A stretch of DNA of 6,691 nt from an uncultured Solirubrobacteraceae bacterium. GTDB taxonomy: Bacteria > Actinomycetota > Thermoleophilia > Solirubrobacterales > Solirubrobacteraceae. Below are positions 1 through 5,234 of this stretch, in pieces. The notes under the pieces are model-generated. The model had not been told where the DNA came from. It searched no databases and saw only the letters and a list, made by a program, of their open reading frames with translations. The position numbers and the translations under genes are program-made. The stretch is taken from positions 1 through 6,691 of the forward strand of contig CATPAX010000151.1 of the NCBI GenBank assembly GCA_955652215.1. Reading direction: 5' to 3'. Each line of letters starts with the position of its first letter. Position 1 is the stretch's first letter.

Positions 1-88
1 CGAACTCGGTCCCCGCGGCAGAAGCCATCAGTGCCTCGTGGGTGAAGGTGCCCTCCGGCCCGAAGTAGCCGACGCGCAAGCTCGCCAT
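1..88 (-). CDS. pheA: Prephenate dehydratase, N-terminal fragment (runs off the window)
   Basis: Prephenate dehydratase converts prephenate to phenylpyruvate in phenylalanine biosynthesis in the cytoplasm. Only the first 29 codons are in the window, read from an ATG at 88 on the minus strand. They give MASLRVGYFGPEGTF followed by THEAL. The pattern V-x-Y-x-GPEGTF-(S/T)-x-E-A is the hallmark N-terminus of the dehydratase domain in PheA proteins. No chorismate mutase domain precedes it, so this looks like the monofunctional form usual in Actinobacteria. The start lies 13 nt after the stop of the upstream DUF4446 gene, and I see no convincing Shine-Dalgarno, so translation may be coupled to that gene. 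The catalytic and ACT regulatory regions are outside the window. The identification rests on this short but distinctive motif. Confidence 0.85.
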   Translation of the reverse strand, partial: MASLRVGYFGPEGTFTHEALMASAAGTEF

Positions 89-101
89 CTGCGTTGTGCG
101 G

Positions 102-632
102 CTACTGCCCGGCGGGAGGTGAGACGGGATGGCCGCCACCTCCAGACATGGCGAGCTGGATCGCCTCTTTCTCCTCGGGCGAGAGTTCGAGCTCGGGCGT
201 GCCTTGGCGGACCTGCTTCGCGTATAGACGCGCCGTGTCTCGATGATGAATCGACGAGAGGACGATCCCGGAGCGGTTCGCGTCGAGCAGGGCGATAGAT
301 GTTGACTGACGGCCGGACATCTCGCCGTAGGCGTCGTAGCGGACGAGGGCGAGATGGGCAACCGCCCCGTCCAGGCGTGTCTCGGCCGCATCGACACGAG
401 CGCTCAGGCGCTGGGCAGCGTCCTCGACATATCCGGAGAGCGCCTCGAACTGCCGCTGCAGCGAAGCTGCGTGGGCAACGAGATCCTCCCGCCGGTCGCC
501 GAGCACGACACGCTGCTCGTAGCGAACTCGCCGCAGCTTCAGCCACAGGCCAAAACACGAGACGAGCGCGACCACCGCCACCGCTCCGGCGGCGATTGCG
601 ACGATCCCCGCCGTGCTCGTCAGATTGTGCAC
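102..632 (-). CDS. DUF4446 family membrane-anchored protein
   Basis: This 176-aa protein of unknown function matches the DUF4446 pattern. It has an N-terminal membrane segment (about residues 9-32), then a basic stretch (KLRRVR), then a helical, probably coiled-coil region (about 47-92). The conserved block that defines the family follows: LVRYDAYGEMSG at 96-107, SIALLDANRSGIVLSSIHHR at 112-131, LYAKQV at 136-141 and LSPEEKEAI at 150-158. The positive residues after the membrane segment suggest the C-terminal domain is cytoplasmic. The start is GTG at 632 and the stop is TAG. No Shine-Dalgarno lies before the start, but a TATCCT hexamer sits 7 nt upstream. The gene lies 61 nt after the CARDB-like membrane protein gene and 13 nt before pheA, so it may be co-transcribed with both. 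The family assignment is confident; the biochemical role is unknown. Confidence 0.9.
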   Translation of the reverse strand: MHNLTSTAGIVAIAAGAVAVVALVSCFGLWLKLRRVRYEQRVVLGDRREDLVAHAASLQRQFEALSGYVEDAAQRLSARVDAAETRLDGAVAHLALVRYDAYGEMSGRQSTSIALLDANRSGIVLSSIHHRDTARLYAKQVRQGTPELELSPEEKEAIQLAMSGGGGHPVSPPAGQ

Positions 633-639
633 TGGCGAC

Positions 640-645
640 AGGATA
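640..645 (-). promoter_or_regulatory. Possible -10 box for a leaderless DUF4446 transcript
   Basis: Read on the minus strand, the hexamer is TATCCT, which fits the actinobacterial -10 pattern TAnnnT. It is separated by 7 nt from the GTG start at 632, so transcription could begin at or next to the start codon. The absence of a Shine-Dalgarno before this GTG agrees with a leaderless mRNA. I found no clear -35 element, and the gene could instead be read from the upstream gene's transcript. Confidence 0.3.
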
Positions 646-693
646 GGGTCCGCCGAGCGCAGGCGAGAGGCCGGTGCGAGGCGCCTGTCCCGC

Positions 694-1818
694 CTATTGG
701 AAGCTCACCGGGAAGGTCAGCGTGTTGTTCGCGGTGTTCTTCTCGCCGGGGACAGGCGCAACCGTCGCTGCGACCTGCGCGCTGCCGGTGGGAGGCGCTG
801 ACTTGAGGGGGACCTGACAGGTGTAGCTCTGCCCCGCCGAGGTCTGTGGAATGGTCGTCTGGCCGGTCACGGTGGTACCGCTTGAGGAAACTGCGGATAC
901 CTTGCAGACAACATTCGTCTCAGCGTTCTGACCGGTGTTTGTGAAGTTCAGCGCGAATGTCGCCGGCGGCGATGCCGGGATCGTGTTGGTCGAGCCGGTC
1001 TGAAGCGTTGTTCCCGCGACGCTCACGGAGTTGAGCGCGTGCCCGTGCGTTCCTGCCGCGATCTTGCCACCGGAGGGGCCGAAGCTCGTCTTAAGCGTCG
1101 TGGCCACGAACGACGGCTGCAGCCAGCGGAGGTCGGGCACAAACTGCTGTTGGGCGATCTGTACGCCATTTGTCCCGCCGACGCCGAGGCCCGCCTTGTG
1201 CAGCGCGCTAGCGATCTCCGGCGCCGCGTAGTCCTTGTAGACCGCGTCGGAGGCGTACAGACGGGCCATCTCCGAGGCGATCGCGCTGATCGCGTCCTGG
1301 GCGCCGGCCAGCCCGCGCTGGATGTTCGAGGCGATGTGCGTGATCCCGTCGAGGCGCATCTGCAGCGTGAGCAGCAGGTCCTGCTGGGCTGCGCTCATCT
1401 CACCGGGGACGTCCATGTTCCGAGCCTGGTTTAGCTGGGCCTGGGCCCCCTGCGGCCCGATCACGGCCTCATCGAGCTGGGTCTGAACGGTCGACGCCCC
1501 GCTGGAGTTGCTCGAGGACCTCGCACTCCGGAGATCACCGAACACCTTGTTCGAGGTCGCGGAGGATTGCTGGATCAGCGACGTCACGTTGTTCGCATAG
1601 CTCATCAGAGCGCTGTTTCGCTGGCTGACCACACAGCTCTTGATGCCGAATGCGGCTAGTACCAGGATGACCAGGAGCACGATTGCCCCCACGCCCTGCC
1701 GGATCCGCACTGTCTGGCGGTCGCCGGGCGGGCGGCGACCGCCGCTCGCAGGTCGCCGCCGACGTTGTGCTGCTCGCGGCGGTGTTGGAGGCTCCTCCGC
1801 CTCGTCGAAGAACGACAG
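694..1818 (-). CDS. Membrane-anchored protein with coiled-coil-like and CARDB/Ig-like exterior, CTG start proposed
   Basis: This protein of unknown function is 374 aa from the proposed CTG start at 1818. The conventional start would be the GTG at 1710 (338 aa), but the frame upstream is open and reads like protein: SFFDEAEEPP, then an Arg-rich stretch (about residues 15-34), then the membrane segment (about 42-59). No ATG, GTG or TTG occurs between the in-frame TGA at 1822-1824 and GTG 1710. The CTG has an AGGAG 6 nt upstream, whereas GTG 1710 has none. The layout is a cytoplasmic acidic then basic tail, one signal-anchor helix, a Gln/Ala/Ser-rich helical region (about 76-186), and a C-terminal beta-rich domain (about 276-374) resembling CARDB. 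The last domain has N-x-T-N-x-G near its start, ends with NTANNTLTFPVSF, and has Cys305 and Cys334 as a possible disulfide pair. It is probably an exported binding or scaffold domain; no enzyme motif is visible. The gene is divergent from the kinase gene. Confidence 0.82.
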   Translation of the reverse strand: MSFFDEAEEPPTPPRAAQRRRRPASGGRRPPGDRQTVRIRQGVGAIVLLVILVLAAFGIKSCVVSQRNSALMSYANNVTSLIQQSSATSNKVFGDLRSARSSSNSSGASTVQTQLDEAVIGPQGAQAQLNQARNMDVPGEMSAAQQDLLLTLQMRLDGITHIASNIQRGLAGAQDAISAIASEMARLYASDAVYKDYAAPEIASALHKAGLGVGGTNGVQIAQQQFVPDLRWLQPSFVATTLKTSFGPSGGKIAAGTHGHALNSVSVAGTTLQTGSTNTIPASPPATFALNFTNTGQNAETNVVCKVSAVSSSGTTVTGQTTIPQTSAGQSYTCQVPLKSAPPTGSAQVAATVAPVPGEKNTANNTLTFPVSFQ

Positions 1819-1824
1819 AGCTCA

Positions 1825-1829
1825 CTCCT
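1825..1829 (-). promoter_or_regulatory. Shine-Dalgarno AGGAG that supports the CTG start at 1818
   Basis: Read on the minus strand, AGGAG is followed by a 6-nt spacer (TGAGCT) and then CTG TCG TTC TTC GAC GAG. The spacing is ideal for initiation at the CTG. A GTG at 1825 in another frame overlaps this element, so it is too close to use it, and it would give a different protein. Confidence 0.55.
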
Positions 1830-1850
1830 AGCCAGGAACCAGAAAGGCGC

Positions 1851-1880
1851 AGTATGACCGCCGCGACGGCTGGAAGTGAA
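1851..1880 (-). promoter_or_regulatory. Candidate sigma-70-like promoter for the minus-strand genes
   Basis: On the minus strand TTCACT (complement of 1875-1880) and CATACT (complement of 1851-1856) are separated by 18 bp, a plausible -35/-10 pair. Transcription would start near 1844, leaving a leader of about 26 nt that contains the AGGAG and the CTG start at 1818. The -35 overlaps the proposed GTG start codon of the divergent kinase gene. The call rests on motif match and position only. Confidence 0.35.
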
Positions 1881-3888
1881 CGAAACCTACCGTTCTGGCC
1901 CCTCCGAGAGGGACCGGGCCGACGGCGTGGAAAAGCGCGTCGTGCGCGCAAGTGAGCTCCCGACGGCCGTCCCGGCGGGGACTCGCGCGACGCTGCGCGT
2001 TCCTCAGGGGCTGGTACTTGGCCGCTACCGATTGCTGCGCCGGCTGGGGGCCGGGGCGTTCGCGACGGTCTGGGAAGCCCGCGACGAGCGCCTTCAGCGT
2101 GAGGTGGCGCTGAAGGTCATGGTGCCCGAGCGGATCGTGGGCGGCCGCTTCGAGCGGGAAGCGCGCGCTGCGGCACGGCTCACCCACCCGGGGATCGTGA
2201 CGCTCTACGAAGCGGCGATCGACGCCGATGGGGCCTACCTGGTCACCGAGCTTGTTCGTGGAGTCACGCTCGACAAGCTTCTCGACGACGGCCGGCTCTC
2301 CGACCAGGATTGCGCCCTGCTTGCGATCGCGCTCTGTGATGCCCTTGCCCACGCGCACGCCAAGGGCGTCGTGCACCGCGACGTCAAGCCGTCGAACATT
2401 CTCGTCCCCGAGAATCCCGTGACGCCCGCGCACGCGGCAAAGCTGACAGATTTCGGCGTGGCTAGCGTGCTCGGCGGCAATACCCTCACGCGCGCTGGAG
2501 ACGTGCTCGGAACGCTCGCCTACATGGCGCCTGAGCAGGCGGAGGGCCTGACCGTAGGCCCTGCCGCTGACACCTATTCGCTCGCGCTGGTGCTCTACGA
2601 AGCGCTCTGCGGGGTGAATCCCGTGGGAGCTCGGACCCTCGCACAGCGGACCAACCGCCTGGGCACTCACCTGCCACCCCTCCGGCGCCAACGTCGGGAT
2701 CTTCCGACTGGCCTCGGACAGGGTGTTGACCTGGCGCTGCGGCCCAGGCCACGGGAACGCGGGACGATCGAGGAGCTCCGAGAGGCGCTCGAGGCGGCGC
2801 TCCCGTATCTCAACGATCGTCCTGGGGTGGTCGCGGGGGCGTGGCGATCAAAGAGCGAGCCCCTTCCGACGGAGCCGGGCCGCGACGCGTGCCCCGTCCG
2901 CGTGCCAGGGCTGGTGGAGAGCAGCGCCTCCCGCAGCCCCCCGCCGGGGTTCGCACCGCCGCCACTGGCTAGCGGCCTGGAGCCGCCAGGCGCGCAGGAC
3001 CAGGAGAGCGCCGCTCCCGAAGAGCCAGAGCAGCGTCGGCGTCTGGCGCTGCTGCCACCTGCCGTCCCCGTCCCGGGATGGCGATCCAAAGCGCCGGCGG
3101 CCGCAGCAGCCGCAGCGGCCGCAGCCATGATGTGCGGGTACGTCATCCAGCCAGCACCGGCCCCGCCGGCTCTGATGGCGCTGCTCGCCGGCGTGGCGGT
3201 CGCCGTGGCTCCCAGGCTCGGCTGGCTGCTGCTGACGGTCGTGAGCACCGCCCTGCTGGCGGTCGGGGGCATGCCCGGCGAGGCGTTGGTGGTGTTCCTC
3301 GCTGCGCTGACGCCCGTCCTCCTTCTCTCAGGCCGGTGCACCCTCTGGCCCCTGCCGGCCGGCGCGCTGCTCCTGGGGATCGTCGGGCTCGGGGGTGGCT
3401 GGCCGGCTCTCGCTTCGGTGGCCGGTTCTGCCTGGCGACGCGCCGCACTGGCGGCGACCGGACTGCTCTGGCTCATAGCTGCAGGGGAGCTGCGGGGCGA
3501 CGGTCTCTACGCCAGAGCGCTGCCCGGGACCCCCGACCGCTCAGTGTGGGGCTCGTCTCTCTCCCAGACGGTCCATCACGTTATTGGCGGGTCCGCAACG
3601 CCCAGGGTGCTGCTGACTGCCGCCGTCTGGGCCTGCGCGGCGGCCCTGTTTCCGGTGATGCGAAGCAGGCGCTCGGTGGCGCTGGACGCCGCGCTCGCGC
3701 TGATCTGGTGCGCGCTGGTGGCGGGCGTGACGGCGAGCGTGCTGGGGCCGACCCACGGCCCCAGCAGTCTTGTATCGAGCCGCGAGCTCCTTCTCGGAGG
3801 GTTGGCGAGCGCCGTCATCGGGGTCGCCCTGCGCGCCGCCTCCGGGTGGCGTATCGCTCGCCGCCCCGCCGATGGTCCCGTAGCATGA
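1876..3888 (+). CDS. Membrane-bound Ser/Thr protein kinase with polytopic C-terminal domain
   Basis: This is a Hanks-type Ser/Thr kinase, 670 aa if started at GTG 1876. The kinase domain spans about residues 50-310 and looks active: glycine loop GAGAFATV at 58-65, catalytic Lys80 in VALK, alpha-C Glu95, HRDVKPSN at 167-174 with Asp169 and Asn174, DFG at 192-194, APE at 218-220 and Asp232 in ADTYSLA. It is an RD-type kinase, and Thr203, Thr205 and Thr213 in the activation segment are candidate autophosphorylation sites. A Pro-rich linker (about 311-405) and ten consecutive alanines (408-417) lead to about eight hydrophobic helices (about 430-655), with a polar loop near 538-576. No PASTA repeats are present, so it is not the standard PknB. 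The start is uncertain: GTGs at 1927 and 1942 are alternatives, and none has a strong Shine-Dalgarno. It lies 57 nt upstream of fhaA on the same strand and probably acts with the FHA proteins and PstP. Its substrates and signal are unknown. Confidence 0.93.
   Translation: MNETYRSGPSERDRADGVEKRVVRASELPTAVPAGTRATLRVPQGLVLGRYRLLRRLGAGAFATVWEARDERLQREVALKVMVPERIVGGRFEREARAAARLTHPGIVTLYEAAIDADGAYLVTELVRGVTLDKLLDDGRLSDQDCALLAIALCDALAHAHAKGVVHRDVKPSNILVPENPVTPAHAAKLTDFGVASVLGGNTLTRAGDVLGTLAYMAPEQAEGLTVGPAADTYSLALVLYEALCGVNPVGARTLAQRTNRLGTHLPPLRRQRRDLPTGLGQGVDLALRPRPRERGTIEELREALEAALPYLNDRPGVVAGAWRSKSEPLPTEPGRDACPVRVPGLVESSASRSPPPGFAPPPLASGLEPPGAQDQESAAPEEPEQRRRLALLPPAVPVPGWRSKAPAAAAAAAAAAMMCGYVIQPAPAPPALMALLAGVAVAVAPRLGWLLLTVVSTALLAVGGMPGEALVVFLAALTPVLLLSGRCTLWPLPAGALLLGIVGLGGGWPALASVAGSAWRRAALAATGLLWLIAAGELRGDGLYARALPGTPDRSVWGSSLSQTVHHVIGGSATPRVLLTAAVWACAAALFPVMRSRRSVALDAALALIWCALVAGVTASVLGPTHGPSSLVSSRELLLGGLASAVIGVALRAASGWRIARRPADGPVA
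3097..3126 (+). repeat. Ten-alanine codon tract with an 18-bp-spaced direct repeat
   Basis: Ten consecutive GCN codons encode Ala408-Ala417 of the kinase just before its membrane domain. Within them GCGGCCGCAGC occurs at 3097-3107 and again at 3115-3125, a repeat period of 18 bp. Codons vary (GCG, GCC, GCA), so this is not a pure triplet repeat. Slippage would change the Ala count in frame. Confidence 0.5.
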
Positions 3889-3945
3889 ATCTCTTCTGAA
3901 CAGGCTTACTACGCGTCCGTTGCTCGGCTTCGGGCACTCCATCAG

Positions 3946-4716
3946 ATGAGCGTTCTCCGATCTATCGAGAGCAAGATTGCCGGGCTTGTCGAAGGCACGT
4001 TCAGTCGCGCCTTCCGCTCGGAGGTACGGCCCGTCGAGATCGCCCGGAAGCTCGCGCGCGAGATGGAAGAGCACAAGACGGTGTCGATATCCCGGATCTA
4101 CGTGCCGAACGAGTACCGGGTCTACCTCTCGCCGCGTGACCGCGAGCGGTTCTCGGACTATGAGGGTGCGCTCGCGGCCGAGCTCGCTGGATACCTGCTC
4201 GAGCATGCGCGGCGCGAGCGGTTTGCGCTGTTCTCGCGACCGGTGATCGAGTTCGAGACCGACGAGCGCCTGGGACTGGGGGAGTTCGGGATTCAGACGC
4301 GGGTCGTCCAGCCTCCCGAAGAGCTCGATTCCGAGCCCGAGCCCCCGCCGGGGGCCGCCGAGCCTGGGCGGACAATGGTCTACAGCAGCGCCGGCCGGCT
4401 GGCGGAACCGCTCGAGCAGCGGGCTCGCGTCCGCAGTCAGACGGCCCTGCTCCTAGTCGACGGCAAGCGGATGGTGGTGGGCCCGGCAGGCGCCACGATC
4501 GGCCGAAGCCGGCAATGCGACATCGTGATCGACGACGCCAACGTCTCCCGCCAGCACGCCGAGGTTCGCCCGCGCGGCGGATCCTGGGTGCTCAACGATC
4601 TCGGTTCGACCAACGGCTCGAGCGTCAACGGCCGGCGCGTGCAGGAAGCCGAGGTCCTCCGCCCTGGCGACGAGATCGAGATCGGTACTTCGACGATCCG
4701 CTTCGAGCTGGAATAG
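3946..4716 (+). CDS. fhaA: FhaA-like protein: DUF3662 domain plus FHA domain
   Basis: This cytoplasmic phosphothreonine-reading adaptor is 256 aa from ATG 3946 and ends in TAG. Residues 1 to about 120 form the DUF3662 domain that defines FhaA: it opens MSVLRSIESKIAGLVEG, followed by RPVEIARKLAREM at 28-40 and YVPNEYRVYLS at 52-62. A Pro/Glu-rich linker (about 122-165) contains RTMVYSSAG at 142-150. The FHA domain spans about 166-256 and keeps the phospho-binding residues: GRS at 186-188, SRQH at 201-204 and STNGSSVNG at 221-229. In mycobacteria FhaA binds phosphorylated partners of cell-wall synthesis, notably the pseudokinase domain of MviN/MurJ; that is family knowledge, and the partner here is not visible. 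Only 7 nt separate its stop from fhaB. No strong Shine-Dalgarno precedes it, but the start coincides with the conserved N-terminus. Confidence 0.95.
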   Translation: MSVLRSIESKIAGLVEGTFSRAFRSEVRPVEIARKLAREMEEHKTVSISRIYVPNEYRVYLSPRDRERFSDYEGALAAELAGYLLEHARRERFALFSRPVIEFETDERLGLGEFGIQTRVVQPPEELDSEPEPPPGAAEPGRTMVYSSAGRLAEPLEQRARVRSQTALLLVDGKRMVVGPAGATIGRSRQCDIVIDDANVSRQHAEVRPRGGSWVLNDLGSTNGSSVNGRRVQEAEVLRPGDEIEIGTSTIRFELE

Positions 4717-4723
4717 GCGAGAA

Positions 4724-5218
4724 ATGACGCTGCAACCGGTGTCGGTGGGGCTGAAGTTCGGATTCCTGATCGTGCTGTACCTGTTCCTGATGTGGGTCGC
4801 GTGGAGCGCCCTGCGCGACCTGAGGCGCGGATCGGGCGGCGTTGCGCACTCCGATCGAACGCCATCTCCCGACGCCACGGGCATGTACTCGGCAGCATCT
4901 GGTCTCGGAGATCCCGACACCGACGGGTTCGATCCGCGACTGTTTGTAGAGCACGCCCCGGGACACGAGGCCGGAAGTGCCTACGAGCTCGCGGGTGGGG
5001 TGACACTGGGGAGGGGAGACGTTGAGATCCAGCTGGAGGACCCGTTCGCGTCAACGCGACATGCCCGGATCTTCCGGGAGGGACACGTGTTCGTGATCGA
5101 GGACCTCGGCTCCACGAACGGCACGTACTTGAACGATGAGCCACTGACAGGCCCGCAGCCGCTGCACCCCGGTGACCGCATTCGGATCGGAGACAGCGAG
5201 TTCTCCTACCTCACATGA
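4724..5218 (+). CDS. fhaB: FhaB-like membrane-anchored FHA-domain protein
   Basis: This is a 164-aa protein with an N-terminal membrane helix (about residues 10-29), followed by RDLRR, which puts the C-terminus in the cytoplasm. A Ser/Pro-rich linker (about 36-80) follows, then an FHA domain (about 86-162). The phosphothreonine-binding residues are present: GR at 96-97, STRH at 110-113 and STNGTYLN at 130-137. FhaB (FipA in mycobacteria) links PknA/PknB signalling to division proteins; here the role is inferred from domain layout and gene order. The mycobacterial TETTSV phospho-motif was not found, but the linker holds TPSP at 46-49 and ATGMYSAAS at 51-59, which resembles the FhaA linker. The start ATG lies 7 nt after the fhaA stop, and pstP begins 16 nt after its TGA, so translation is probably coupled along the operon. 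Confidence 0.93.
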   Translation: MTLQPVSVGLKFGFLIVLYLFLMWVAWSALRDLRRGSGGVAHSDRTPSPDATGMYSAASGLGDPDTDGFDPRLFVEHAPGHEAGSAYELAGGVTLGRGDVEIQLEDPFASTRHARIFREGHVFVIEDLGSTNGTYLNDEPLTGPQPLHPGDRIRIGDSEFSYLT

Positions 5219-5219
5219 C

Positions 5220-5224
5220 AGGGA
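5220..5224 (+). promoter_or_regulatory. Shine-Dalgarno-like AGGGA supporting the pstP start at 5235
   Basis: AGGGA lies directly after the fhaB stop, 10 nt before ATG 5235. Together with the family's typical N-terminus it favours 5235 over the more upstream in-frame GTG at 5172, which would overlap fhaB by 47 nt. Confidence 0.45.
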
Positions 5225-5234
5225 CTGGCTGACG

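Noticed and set aside
637..689. GACAGG and CCTGTC inverted repeat around the DUF4446 upstream gap, with a nested AGGCGCCT palindrome
   Set aside because: A six-base stem with a loop of over 40 nt and no T-run does not support a terminator; matches this short are expected by chance at this GC content.
354..806. Plus-strand frames across the DUF4446 region
   Set aside because: They are antisense to a recognisable DUF4446 gene and show no domain or ribosome site.
1535..1951. Minus-strand frame that includes GTG 1825
   Set aside because: Its translation is Arg/Pro/Ala-rich and conflicts with the coding frame that contains the membrane segment. GTG 1825 also overlaps the Shine-Dalgarno.
1828..2691. 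287-codon open frame antisense to the kinase domain
   Set aside because: It is a high-GC shadow of a strongly conserved kinase domain on the other strand, and its translation resembles no family.
2667..3476. 269-codon antisense frame over the kinase linker and membrane domain
   Set aside because: Low-complexity Arg/Ser/Pro/Ala translation typical of GC-rich antisense frames; the plus strand gives coherent membrane helices.
3078..3899. 273-codon plus-strand frame overlapping the kinase C-terminus
   Set aside because: The translation is Arg/Gly/Ala-rich with no helices, and the competing frame continues the kinase with clear hydrophobic segments.
3889..3945. Possible promoter or terminator between the kinase gene and fhaA
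   Set aside because: No convincing -10/-35 pair, hairpin or T-run was found in the 57 nt, so co-transcription is the simpler reading.
3541..4206. 221-codon antisense frame spanning the kinase-fhaA junction
   Set aside because: Both strands cannot be equally coding here; DUF3662 and the kinase membrane domain on the plus strand explain the region.
5172..5234. GTG 5172 as the pstP start
   Set aside because: It would add 21 unconserved residues overlapping fhaB; ATG 5235 has an upstream AGGGA and the family N-terminus.
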